Part shown: piece by piece, positions 1-10,232 of the stretch | How positions within the stretch are numbered: the first letter of the stretch is position 1 | How the letters are laid out: each line of letters starts with the position of its first letter | From: Didymodactylos carnosus | Taxonomy: Eukaryota; Rotifera; Eurotatoria; Philodinida; Philodinidae | Reading direction: 5' to 3' | DNA: 27,276 nucleotides | Assembly: GCA_905250885.1 (NCBI GenBank) | Contig: CAJNOQ010001958.1 | Location: forward strand, 1-27,276 | Notes under the pieces: model-generated | Databases searched by the model: none | The model's input: the letters and a program-made list of their open reading frames with translations, nothing else | Told to the model about the DNA's origin: nothing | Translations under genes and position numbers: made by a program

Positions 1-195
1 ACAGCAAGAATGAAGTAGACAAAAAAAGTTCGCTAGTATACATACAGAAATCAAAAATGGCAAAAGCAAAGTTTGTGCTCCAAAAAAACGCAATTCTATT
101 CACATCTTTTTTAGTACGGTTGATAGTAGGGCTGTGACAGTTATCAGTTACCGTTACCACCGTTACTCGGTAACTGTAACTGCTGAACAGTTGAC

Positions 196-496
196 GTTCT
201 TGATAACGGTAACGGATAAGCAGTTACCGTACAAGTAACGATAACGACCAGTTACAAGTAATGGTAACTGTTCAGTATATCTTTCAGCAGTCAAATCTCT
301 AGTAATCTAGTATCATCTCCCATATATCTAGGTATCCAGGGCGAGGGTGAGGCTACGAATTTTCACCCTCATCCTGGATACCTAGATATATAGAGATTTG
401 ACTGCTGAAAGATATACTGAACAGTTACCATTACTTGTAACTAGTCGTTATCATTACTTGTACGGTAACTGCTTATCCGTTACCGTTATCAAGAAC
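196..496. repeat. Foldback palindrome rich in GTTAC motifs
   Basis: The arm at 196-300 is matched in reverse complement by 392-496 with only a few mismatches. A second inner pair (322-353 with 361-391) extends the fold almost to the centre. About 21 bases at 301-321 have no partner. The arms and the left flank (about 135-195) are dense in GTTACC/GGTAAC words. No coding frame is visible. This is probably a non-autonomous foldback-type element. No convincing target duplication was found. Confidence 0.8.
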
Positions 497-578
497 TACT
501 AGAAAGTTTATCTACACTTCTACTTGTCTTTTATTCTAATGATGACAGCAGAGCTGTCGAAATGTCGATGAAATAAAT

Positions 579-1874
579 TCACTGTGATTATTACCGGCAC
601 CAAAATACAGTGCACACGATTGTTTTCGCAATCACTCAACAGCAATAAGCGCTAGAGACTTGCGGTGTTCAGCAATCCAAAGTAGATACTGGAAGCTAAC
701 TTTAAATAGACCAAAACTAGTTTAGAAAAGATTCCGAAAACTGCATTTTTTGAGAATTTTTGAAAAATCAGTTTGGATTTTCGAAAACTAAAATAGCAAT
801 CCATTGATTTTTTTTCATAGGTAAATAGACCAAAGTGTCTTCTACAAATTTGGATGTAGGCGACCTCTGGCTTTCGCTTTGTTTTTGGAGAGTCACGGTT
901 TTCCTCGAAGTTATATGACTCCCATTAAATCTGATCTGGGAACGGTGAAAGCACATGGAAACATAGGTTATCGACTATGCTGACTCTTGTGGCAGCATTT
1001 ATTTTTCAAAAAAGTTTCAAAAGCCTAGTGAAAACGTATATTAGGTGAAATATCTTATTTTTACCTGTTTTTGACTAAAATCAAAAAAATCATAACCCAG
1101 TCAGAATGCAATCAAATTATGTTAGAATATCGACATGTACTTTATTTACCTGCTCAATACTATGCAGTTTAACAAAAGCTTTAAAAATCTCTAGAAGATA
1201 GGTACTTTGGTTTTTAAAAAGGTTTTATAGAAATCTTCCAGAGTACAAGGATGCTTTTTACTATTCTCAAGTAAAAAATCGTTTAGAGCAGGTAAACTAG
1301 AGTACATGTCAATATTCTGACATAATTTGATTGCATTCTGACTGGGTTATGATTTTTTTGATTTTACTCTAAAATAGGTAAAAATGAGATATTTCACCTA
1401 ATATACATTTTCACTAGGTTTTTGACACTTTTTCGAAAAATAAATGCTGCCACGAGAGTCAGCATAACCGATAAACCACACCCAGTTTTATGGAAGTCAT
1501 ATAGCTTCGAGGAAAACCGTGACTCTTCAAAAACAACGCGAAAGTCAGAGGGATAATAGTAAAACATGATGACATCCACAGACAGCTACACGGACATCCA
1601 AACACAGACATCCAAAAAACTGGTCTATTTACCTATGAAAAAGAATCAATGGATTGCTATTTTTGTTTTCGAAAATCCGGGCTGATTTTTCAAAGATTCT
1701 CGAAAAATCCAGTTTTTCGAATCTTTTCTAAACTAGGTTTGGCTCATGCAAAGTTAGCTTCACGTGTCTGCTTTCGATTGCTGAAAACCGCAAGTCTCTA
1801 GCGCTTATCGCTATTGAGTTATTGCAAAAGCAACCGAGTGTGCTGTATTTTGGCGCCGATAATAGTAAATCATG
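579..1874. repeat. Long foldback element, ~1.3 kb, arms ~640 bp
   Basis: Almost the whole interval is an imperfect palindrome centred near 1225. Examples of paired stretches are 594-835 with 1622-1860, 950-1120 with 1310-1480, and the short central blocks around 1180-1200 and 1240-1260. The arms differ by point changes and small indels: the left arm has extra sequence around 910-960, and the right arm has its own stretch around 1560-1620. The short ORFs here are mirror images of each other and not genes. It is probably a non-autonomous foldback transposon or an old inverted duplication. Confidence 0.8.
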
Positions 1875-1923
1875 TTCATAGCAGTTCTTTACTTCACCTC
1901 TCGACTATCTAAAATGATGTTTA

Positions 1924-2860
1924 TCATTGACAATTATATTGTGTCATTGTCGCTGTACGATTTTTAAAATAATTCATATAATACTGATATATGTCTGGAG
2001 AAGCATAATGTCGAACAATTGTATAATTTTGTTGCACGTAATTATTTTCAGTACCACAGTCCATTAATGACTTGAATGCATTTAAAGATTGTATATTTGT
2101 ATAATTACCAATAATCCCAATACCTTAATTAGGAAAAAAAACATAAAGTGTCAGACACACAGCAGACATATTTCTAAATAAACAGCTTAAAGAATATTTT
2201 TTCGTTTTATACTTACCTAATGCTCGACTATTGTAAGTTAAACAAAATGCTCCAACATATTTCCATCCTCTACCTGTGTAAATTAATTGTTTACTACTAT
2301 TATCCGCATCATAACCACCACAAATAATAAAATTATATGAAATATCATCGTAGCTACTATTTTCCATATGGTATGTTTGAACTGCTTTTATGTATCGAAC
2401 ACAATCTTGCTGTGTCATACTTGTAATAGAACTAGGTAATGTCTGAACTGCAATATATGAAACCGGTAATTTCAAACTAAAACGACTTTTAGCTGTTGCT
2501 GCATTCCAGACACTTCGGCTTAAAATATCTGAACAGCCTATAAATAGAGAATATCGCTATGCCACATTTCATTGAAAAAACGAGCAGCAATTTTTTTTAA
2601 AATTGACGTTAAAATTTACTTTTTGGTGAAAGATAGTCATCGTCGTTGCTTTGTAATGGATTTTTTTTAATTGCCAATGTAAATACTACTGTCAGAGTTA
2701 AAGCCAAACCAATAATCGATATTAAAATACCAATAAGAATATAAAGACGTTTTCGTCTCGGATGCTTTTCGACGTTTATGTCATTAACCGAGGAAGCGAA
2801 CGATGGGTCGCCTTCTGAAAAAAGAAACGGAAAATGTATCTCGGAAAAGTTTACGTTCAT
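1924..2860 (-). CDS. Membrane-anchored, apparently non-catalytic peptidoglycan recognition protein (PGRP)
   Basis: Three exons on the minus strand (2620-2860, 2217-2537, 1924-2123), with GT..AG introns of 82 and 93 nt, give 253 residues ending in TGA. Residues 1-38 are a short tail ending in a basic PRRKR cluster. Residues about 39-63 are one hydrophobic segment, so a type II membrane protein is likely. From about residue 82 the sequence follows the PGRP/amidase_2 fold: a CSDILSRSVW start, the YNF core (148-150), a YTGRGW block (167-172), YNSRALGIGIIGN (182-194) and a DCG near the C-terminus. In catalytic PGRPs the first zinc ligand lies in a His-His-Thr motif; here the aligned residues are V111-Q112-T113. 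The second (Gly-Ala-His) is F178, and the Cys ligand is not seen. A receptor or binding role, as in Drosophila PGRP-LC, is inferred. The family call is strong; the exact start is less certain. Confidence 0.85.
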
Positions 2861-3383
2861 TATAGTTCAGAAAAGTCACAGTGGTGAATATCAATGGTGC
2901 TGCAGCTCTAACTGGTTTTTAATATTGACTGCAACAAATGAAAAAAAGCTTGGAAAGATTTTTCATAGTTCCTCAGATCATTGAAATTCAAACAGGTTTC
3001 TTACAAAAAAGAATGAAACAATTTTAGCAAGCCTATCAAGACAAAATCTCCTTCGGATAGACTGACTATTTGTGTTATATTTTCATGAGTTAGAGAATCG
3101 ATGAGTTTAGAGAATGAATTCGTTTATGTGCATATGAGCCTTTTCTACACAGAGTGCAGATACCATACCAGTCAATAATGGTGATTGAAACTGTCAACTT
3201 TTACTCTTCATTGAAATCAGAGATGGCATTTATTAGGCCAGGGAAACCTAATAAGATGATGCAACATTAGGATATTATACTGAGTAAGTTGCGTCATCCG
3301 TCTAAAAGTGTCATCACTTTATCTGTTTTATCAACTCTGTACATTACATGCTTCCTGTGTTACATCTTTTCCTTTATCGGAAT
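2861..3383. other. Intergenic; small hairpin at 3230-3254
   Basis: This lies upstream of the minus-strand PGRP gene, so its promoter should be here, but I see no clear core element. An 8-bp stem TTATTAGG/CCTAATAA closes a 9-base loop at 3230-3254. No coding potential was seen. Confidence 0.4.
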
Positions 3384-3556
3384 GGCTGTTGATACCAACC
3401 GTGGTGTCAGCAACAGCTATCGACACCACCAAGTGGTGGCAAGAAGAGCCATTAACACCACCGAGTGGTGGCATTAAATAGATACCCGCTGAAAGTGGTA
3501 AGAAGAGCTAATGACACCACCAGGCTTAGAGGTGGCAGGAAGAGTTATTGACACTG
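3384..3556. repeat. Degenerate tandem repeat with internal hairpin (CCACC/GGTGG)
   Basis: About five diverged units of roughly 28-37 bp run head to tail. The shared pattern is ACACCACC, then a few bases, then GTGGTGGC, then AAGAAGAGC and ATT. The two half-sites in a unit are complementary, so each unit can form a small hairpin (for example 3424-3440 and 3455-3472). The last units have decayed. The 62-codon plus-strand ORF starting at 3289 runs through it but has no protein-like features. Confidence 0.65.
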
Positions 3557-4460
3557 TCGAAAATACGTTGAACAGTACGAAACGTAATTTAAAGCAATTC
3601 ATTGAGTGTTTAGAAGCTCTCTAATCCCTGAACGGCGACATTCTCTCCGCTCTCTCTCGTATTGTATATATAGATGATTGTTTTTATAGTTTATATGTGT
3701 TATATCAAGTTGATTACATTTGAAACAAAAGATAGTAAAGTACTTGTACAGGATTGTACTTCGAGATATGAAAGAACTAGTTGATTTTTGTTTAACCGTA
3801 CCAGTTGTGTCGGATCAACTTTTCAATGAACGAAGAACAACATACTGTCGTTCCGAATGACAAAAGAAACGAGAAAAAATTGATAAAAAAGTCGCCGTTC
3901 GATCTTCGATGTATCTGTGCGTACACAAAATTATTGCTTTTTGATTCTAACATTTGAAAAAAAAGCTTTTTTTTGTAGGTTTTCTTGGCTTGTACGCCGG
4001 AAAACAGCGAAAAAGCCGTTATAGGCTTAAAAAAGTGACGGGGAGTTTTGGAGACAACTGAGCTTAAAGTTTGCCTTTTTCAGAATTACGCAGTATCTTC
4101 CAGATCTACAAATTAAGTCTATATTCCATAATTTCTTGACTGTTTGGCAATTTAAAAAATGATGGTTTTTCATTAGTATTGCTAGGATTTCTCAGCGAGT
4201 TTATTTGGCTAACTTCAGAGATGGAACCAGAAAAATTGCTTTTTATGTACAAGTCTTTGAGCGCTATGAAATGGTCAAATCAGATTATTTTCAAAACAAT
4301 TATTTCAGGCAAAAACGGCGGATTTTGAGAGTCATCATTATGCTCATGGTACATGACTTGTAGAGAAAACAAATATAGATTCGTACACAACTCGACACAA
4401 ACCTAAAATAATGAAAATTTGGCGGTAAGAGATCGATTCTCAGATATTGCGAGATTATTT
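3557..4460. other. Intergenic, AT-rich, no gene seen
   Basis: This is noncoding on both strands by eye. It includes a TATATATAG at about 3667 and a perfect A8-GC-T8-type palindrome at 3957-3974. The 3' end of the ADP-ribosyltransferase gene faces it from the right. The 3557-3830 part could be an old LTR fragment, but no second copy or clean ends were found. Confidence 0.3.
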
Positions 4461-5663
4461 TCAGGTGCTTTTTGTACTGTTGTTACCTGGATCTTCACAT
4501 TCTTCTAATTCAATTTCAACTGAAATTGATGCTTGTGGATTATCAATATAATTTTTCGTAATGTTCACGACTTTAAATACAGCAAATGGTAAAATAAGAA
4601 TTTCTTTTTCTTCTCGTCTACTTGAAAGTTCTTGTAAATCTATGGCTGTTTTATCTTGTTTTATTTTATATTGGCATAAACATGAAAATTGAAGAGGACG
4701 TTGATCAAGTGTTTGTCTCATTTTAGATTGTTGACCTTCACCAGCAAAGTATTTGGCCACATTACAATCAACTGATGTAGATAAAAACGATCGATTTAAT
4801 ATATGTTGATTTGATTGATATTGATTTATATCATTTTCTGTTACTCTCATTCCACGGTAACATATGCCTTTGAACTGATATTTAAAAATTTCTGGATTAT
4901 TAATTAACAGTGTCACAATATGAACGAGACAGTTAACAAGACGATAATTTGAAGAAAAATTTTTTGTCTCGTCGAAATATTGTAGAATATATAATGCTAG
5001 ATGTTTATTTAATATTCTATAAAAATAATCTGTTAATGTATATGCTTTAATGAAATATGTTAAATAGTCTTTTTCATCTATAGCTTTACGAAAATAATCT
5101 TCGATAACTTTAATTTGTTCTTCAGGAACTCGATCTTCAGGATTACCGGTAGACGGCATATTCTTTAAATATTCATTTAAATAATAGTGTATGACTTCAG
5201 CTAATAATTTTGATACTATTGGATGATGATTATCATACGATCTATATAAATGAATAATTTCTCGAAATTCTCGTCGTTTTTTAATTAAATCATCACCGGT
5301 TATTGACCATTGAATCTGATCATAATCTGTTTCAGAATAAAATATTCGTTTATTTATAAATAATTGTTTGATCTCATCTGTATATGCTTCTTCATATGGT
5401 GTTAAATTATGTCGGAAATTTCTAATTGAAGGCAATGCGCCATAATCTAATAAAATTTGTACCAATTCTTTATGGCCATAATAACATGCAACATGTAAAC
5501 TTGTTGAACCAGTTGGATGTTTAATTGTATTCAAAATATTGATATCATCGATTGTTGTTAATAAATTTTGAACTTTATCAATTTGATTTTGTCTACAGAA
5601 ATCGTATAGTATATCAGCAGCCGATTCTTTATCACTTGATTGTTCTGGTAACGATGATGTCAT
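4461..5663 (-). CDS. Ankyrin-repeat plus R-S-E mono-ADP-ribosyltransferase protein
   Basis: A single uninterrupted frame of 400 residues. Residues about 13-105 look like ankyrin repeats; the clearest unit is at 51-83, with the TSLHVACYYGHKELVQILL pattern. The middle (about 115-250) is helical and charged. Residues about 255-390 carry an arginine-type ADP-ribosyltransferase core: YRG with R270, the STS motif at 295-297 and the ExE pair E352/E354 in EEKEIL. These are the R-S-E residues that bind NAD and drive ADP-ribose transfer. All three are present, so an active enzyme is plausible. No signal peptide or membrane segment is visible, so it is probably intracellular, with the ankyrin part choosing the target. 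The lack of introns contrasts with its neighbours and may mean retroposition or horizontal origin; this is inference. The target is unknown. Confidence 0.88.
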   Translation of the reverse strand: MTSSLPEQSSDKESAADILYDFCRQNQIDKVQNLLTTIDDINILNTIKHPTGSTSLHVACYYGHKELVQILLDYGALPSIRNFRHNLTPYEEAYTDEIKQLFINKRIFYSETDYDQIQWSITGDDLIKKRREFREIIHLYRSYDNHHPIVSKLLAEVIHYYLNEYLKNMPSTGNPEDRVPEEQIKVIEDYFRKAIDEKDYLTYFIKAYTLTDYFYRILNKHLALYILQYFDETKNFSSNYRLVNCLVHIVTLLINNPEIFKYQFKGICYRGMRVTENDINQYQSNQHILNRSFLSTSVDCNVAKYFAGEGQQSKMRQTLDQRPLQFSCLCQYKIKQDKTAIDLQELSSRREEKEILILPFAVFKVVNITKNYIDNPQASISVEIELEECEDPGNNSTKST

Positions 5664-7639
5664 TTAAAATTAGTTTGAGTTAGTAATAATTTGATAAATA
5701 TATTATAAAAAAGAATTCAACTTTTATGTACTGTGACTTTATTTAAGCATGATGGAACGATTAATGTTAAATGACGTTATTGTTTATTTTTATTTTTTCC
5801 TAATAAATTATCATGATAATTCTAATAAAGTTCGAAAAATCGACATGTTAGAAAAAAAGATACTTGTTTACAACCGTTGTGTTATTTTAATATTGAAAAA
5901 ACATGATTTCTTCTTCATTCATTTTATTGCACATACATCTAAACGGAAGTGATGTTTGTGTAAATATTTAATGAAAAATATAAGAAAGTTTACATCAAGT
6001 ATGTGTTGAATATGAATATCACTAAAGTAGGGAAAAAAAGTGAGTCATTTTTATTTCACATCTATACTAATATACTGTGCGAAGTTGTGTAAGAGCAGAA
6101 AAAAATTAAAAAAGTTTTTTCTCTTTTTTTGTTTACTGATATAGTATACAAGCATTTCAACAAAAAAAAAAAGAAGGTGAAAACTAGACTCCTGTTCTAC
6201 GTGTTCATAATGACCAAATACCGGACGGTACTAATGGTTTTGTCGGCGGTAAACTAAACGGTGACCGCGGTTATCGTGCGATAATTTCGGCTTTACTACC
6301 GATATAGCGACTGGGGTATTGAATAGTAACCGAGCGGTACTATTTAAGTTTTGAGGACATAGCATATATTCTGCCATATCGTTATTTAGCCGTGAATTGG
6401 AAAAAAATCTTATGAGTAACCATGCCTAACTCTTTCTCTTTAAAGCTGGAAAAAACCTTGCAGATAATCAACCATGACTGCTCGCCCACTTAGTAAACAC
6501 CTGTGTTTTTCTTCTTTCACATTTTTTCATGATGATTTTGTTTTCGTCGGTCAGGGAGTTATTTGTCTTTTTTCTGTTCTTTTTCTCTAGGATATACAGC
6601 ACTGCAGACACATTCGCCCACTTATACCACTCTTCCTTCTTCATGCCACTGATGTTGGCTATAGAGTGAGCGTCATAGCAGCGTCATCGACTTCAAATTT
6701 ACTTCTTTCAAACATGTGTGTCATAAACAGAAGCTATTGATGTAGAAGAAGCTATTCGAGTTCTTCGATTTTTTTGGTAAAAATTATGATTTTTCAACGC
6801 GAAAATTCGAAAAATCAAAGTATTCGGATAGGATAGAAATACACATCAGTCAACTCAGTTTTTGCTTCTCATTCCGAATATGATATTTGTTTTGTATATG
6901 GTATTGAGTTCTGTTGGCGAAAAGTGAGAATTACGAGCAGAATTCCGATCTTTTCACCTCTAATTTAGAAAAAATGATTTTTTAAAACAAAGAAAACAAC
7001 AAGAAAAAAGCGAAAGAAAAGCGACTTTTGTGACTGGTTGTATGATGAGTCAAACGAGATAAAATATTTCACTTCCTCGCTTAACCAGAAAAACTAGATA
7101 GGTTTACAAAAATGAACTATAAGCGGACCCGGCTCGAGTCGCCACCATCAAAAGGCTTTTGAACCGATTAAACATTATGTCTATACTCAGTTTTTAACGC
7201 TCAATCCGAAAAAGATAGTCTCTTATGCTGAAGAAAGAGTAAAACAGAAAACTTGGCATATTTTCAAAAATTATGTCTTTTCGAAAACAACGGTCCTCTT
7301 CACGTTTTTTCAACCTGAAAAAATGTTTCCACAAGCTACCAGCCAGTTTTCATTACTCAGTTGCTCATGCTCTATTGAACCATATATAAACTTTTACTTG
7401 AAGTTCGAATTGCCTGCACCTTACTTATTATCTAGAAACATTAAAAGATACTAAAATAATCAAAGTAAATGTGCAGGACTGCGATGCTGATAGTTGTTAA
7501 CATACAAGTACTGCAATGCTTTGACTCGGCACGCATTCACGGTACAAGTAAACATGCATTATAGAGAGATTTTACTTTTTTACTCAAGAGTAGGATATCA
7601 CAAAAAAGAACAAAAGACTGGTGGCATCCGTGGATAGCC
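5664..7639. other. Long intergenic stretch without a recognisable gene
   Basis: I read both strands for exons, especially for the missing N-terminus of the TYW4 gene downstream, and found none. The only marked feature is at about 6215-6350, where CGGT/ACCG words recur as imperfect inverted repeats (for example around 6220-6236 and 6330-6352), probably a decayed palindromic element. The 67-codon ORF at 5749-5952 is AT-rich with no recognisable features. Confidence 0.4.
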
Positions 7640-8848
7640 CCTGTGATAACCTAAAACTAAAAATTTAAAAATATAAAAAAGTAAACAAAATAGCATTATT
7701 AAAAGCCTGTGTAACCTCTCAGCATATCTTTAAATGTGACTAAAGAAGTTTGACAGGCTAAAACAAAAGGTAGTTCATTCCAATCTTTTGATGTTCGCAG
7801 AAGAAAAGAGCTAGATGCAGATTTTGATATTAAACATGGAATTAACATGCGACTGTCATGGCCAAATCGAGAACTTTGACGCATCGTTAATCGTGAAATC
7901 AGATCAAAAGAGGAGAGAGGACTTTTATGATTGAAAATTTTATAGAAATAGAGAAGGCGATAATACAGACGTCTGTTTGAAAGCGGTTGAATTTTAAATT
8001 CTAAATACAGAAGAAGAGGAACTACTAAAATCTTGTGAAATGATCCTACTAGCAAGGCGCTGAGTTTTATCCAAAATCTCAAGATGAGAAGTAAAAGTGG
8101 AATCGTAGATAACACGACCGTATTCAAGCACTGTTCTCACACAAGTTTTATACAGATGACAACGAAGAAATGAAGGCGAGTCACGAAAGACTCTTCAGAT
8201 AGAGCGTAACATTTGACGAGATTTCATTGAAACACATTTAATGTGCGCCTTCCACGTTAAATTATATGAAATAATCATGCCAAGAAGCTTAAGAGACGAA
8301 ACTCTTTCTATATCAACGTTGTTTATTGAAAGAGTGAGTGAAGGAAGCATTTTAGTAGAATTTGAAAATAAAATCCAGAGACATTTGTTTATGTTTAATT
8401 TGACCTCATTCGTATCACATCAGAGAATAAGCTCACTGATACATTTTTGAGCCTCGGATATGCTTGTAACACAGAAGACATCGTCAGCAAACAAACAAGA
8501 AAGTAGAGAAGATTTGAGAAATGGTGCAAGATCATTTATAAATATGAAAAATAAAATCGAGCCAAGAATACTGCCTTGAGGAACTCCAGACGACATTCGA
8601 ACAGAAGAAGAAGAAACAGAGCCCATAGAAACTTTTTGTGTACGATTTGAAAGATATGAAGCGAATAATTTCAAAAGACTTCCGACTACTCCTGCTTTAG
8701 CCAGTTTTTGTAGTAGAATATGATGTGGTACAGTGTCGAATGCCTTTTCAAATTCAAATGATATGCCAATTAATTTGCACTTTTTTTCCAGATGCTGGTA
8801 AACCTTTTGAGTGAGAAGAAGCGCATCTACGGATTGTGTGGAATAAGT
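7640..8848 (-). pseudogene. 5'-truncated non-LTR retrotransposon, reverse transcriptase fragment (Jockey/CR1-like)
   Basis: Read on the minus strand from about 8845, this is the second half of a LINE reverse transcriptase. It shows a FEKAFDTVPHHILL palm motif (about 8740-8690), then SGVPQGSILGSILFFIFIND (about 8600-8540) and the active-site FADD with its two aspartates (about 8480). The thumb and C-terminal parts follow, with RRLYYRLL and RTSKDWNELP near the end; the last frame stops at 7699. The frame is broken by in-frame TGA codons at 8420-8422 and 8195-8197 and by a frameshift around 8000-8040. The whole N-terminus (endonuclease and RT fingers) is missing, as expected of a dead-on-arrival copy. 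About 60 bases of 3' UTR seem to follow. The exact 3' end and target duplication were not resolved. Confidence 0.85.
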
Positions 8849-9280
8849 AATAAAAAGCTATATAATAAATATATAGAATAAGATAAACAGAGAGCAATAA
8901 ACACATGTAATAATGTTACGATATGATGAACATACCAGAGCCAGGTATAATAAATATGTGCTCTATAAGATATGTTGATTTGCTCGTAAAAAACCTAAAC
9001 TTCTGAATTAATACTTCTTTAACAACATGTAGCAACAAATGACAGCAAGACAGTCAGAAGTAAATGTTAGCTCATTGACGCATTATTCTTGAACTGCATA
9101 TAGAAATAATAAAACTAGTTGTGGAAGGAATAAAAGTATCTAGAGTACGTCTGATGTGCATAAAGTACAAGTATTGATCTCAAGTACATATATTACTATT
9201 TTGTACTTAAATAGTACGAAAAGTACAAGTATCCATGCTGTGCTTGCAAATAGCAGAGTATTCTAACATTTCAAAGATAG
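8849..9280. other. AT-rich spacer with AGTACAAGTA repeats
   Basis: No gene was seen. The part at 9150-9235 holds several direct and inverted copies of an AGTACAAGTAT word (about 9166, 9181, 9201 and 9218) directly in front of the tRNA-like sequence at 9281, and may belong to the same element. Confidence 0.35.
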
Positions 9281-9600
9281 TATGGCATAGTGGCTATGTT
9301 GTTTGTCACCTACTTCAAATGTACTATGTTCGAACCTCGGTCCCATTAGATCGTGTAATAATCTTGGACCAAGTTACTTATGTCCTAGTGCTTCAGATCA
9401 CCCATCCGATAACATACTATCTTGTAACGTACATTACAGTTCCTCTAGTTAGTCTTCGTGACTTATCAGGAACTTAGTACGTAATTAGTAAGTGCATATG
9501 GAGAACTCAAGCAAGTAGGCGAAAGACCACTGCATCAGACTAGTATTCGGGCCAAAGCTTCAGTTGATAACTGGTAACAATATAGCTGACCATGTTAGAA
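9281..9600 (+). mobile_element. Candidate tRNA-derived SINE
   Basis: A TGGCATAGTGG at 9283-9293 matches the pol III A box. GTTCGAACCTC at 9328-9338 is a good B box, 35 bases away, which is normal tRNA spacing. The segment does not fold as a complete tRNA, and non-coding sequence follows without a gene. This fits a tRNA-derived SINE head with an unrelated body. The 3' end is not defined; I stop before the MITE at 9609. Confidence 0.45.
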
Positions 9601-9605
9601 ACTTG

Positions 9606-10017
9606 TTAAGCCACATTCACACGACACATTTTAACTTAGTTTAATCCTAATCTTTCCAGTCTTGTCCCGTGTGAATGCACCCAGTTTGTTAACGTAGTTT
9701 AAGAACTCAGTTTGGCAATTTACCAACTTGGTTAAGTTAACCAAGTTTATCGAACTCGGTTAAGGATCTCTACTGAACACCGATCAATCAGTGATTAGCT
9801 ACATCTTTTACACATGCGTTATGATCAAATAACTTATACACATATGCAGTTCGAAGCGCATTTGCAGCTCATACATCGTCCCGCAAATTATTCGAGAAGG
9901 TAATTTTCAGTATTTTCACGTTGATCAATCCCCAGGAGCGTCTGAACGGTGTCATTTCGAACTCGGTTAGGATTTGAATTAAACAAAGTTAAAAAGTGTC
10001 GTGTGAACGTGGCTTTA
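9606..10017. mobile_element. MITE with ~28-bp TIRs and TTA target duplication (PIF/Harbinger-like)
   Basis: The left end at 9609 (AGCCACATTCACACGACAC) is matched in reverse complement by the right end stopping at 10014 (AGCCACGTTCACACGACAC), and the similarity continues for about 28 bases. A TTA trinucleotide flanks both sides (9606-9608 and 10015-10017), as expected of PIF/Harbinger insertions (TWA). Inside, ACTYRGTTWA words recur in both orientations as subterminal repeats. The 406-bp element has no ORF, so it is non-autonomous. It lies just upstream of the first visible TYW4 exon. Confidence 0.72.
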
Positions 10018-10020
10018 GCT

Positions 10021-10049
10021 GTAGAGAAGATGACATCTTCTCTAGCCCA
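10021..10049. repeat. Short hairpin beside the MITE
   Basis: GAGAAGATG and CATCTTCTC form a near-perfect stem with almost no loop, directly after the MITE's right target site. Function unknown. Confidence 0.4.
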
Positions 10050-10232
10050 ACAGACGGGCTATTGAAACTGACACTTGTCAGTATCCTACGCTATGGGGTA
10101 TTCTTAACATTTCAAGTCTCCTAAAAAGGGTTATATCATTTATGAAATTTTCATACTACTTTAAGAGTACTTTAAGTGTACTCTGGCAAAATGCCAGAAT
10201 TTTGGTATTCTAGTATTTTAATGTATTTTTAG

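Noticed and set aside
3289-3477. 62-codon ORF with a hydrophobic start
   Set aside because: It runs into the hairpin minisatellite and ends there. There is no independent evidence of coding.
3384-3556. CRISPR-like array
   Set aside because: The units are diverged, of unequal length and without unique spacers. A CRISPR array would also not fit a eukaryotic locus.
5749-5952. 67-codon plus-strand ORF divergent from the ART gene
   Set aside because: Composition is simply AT-rich (Lys, Asn, Ile, Phe), with no motif and no supported splice partner.
8241-8450. Plus-strand ORF of 69 codons
   Set aside because: It is the antisense shadow of the reverse transcriptase fragment.
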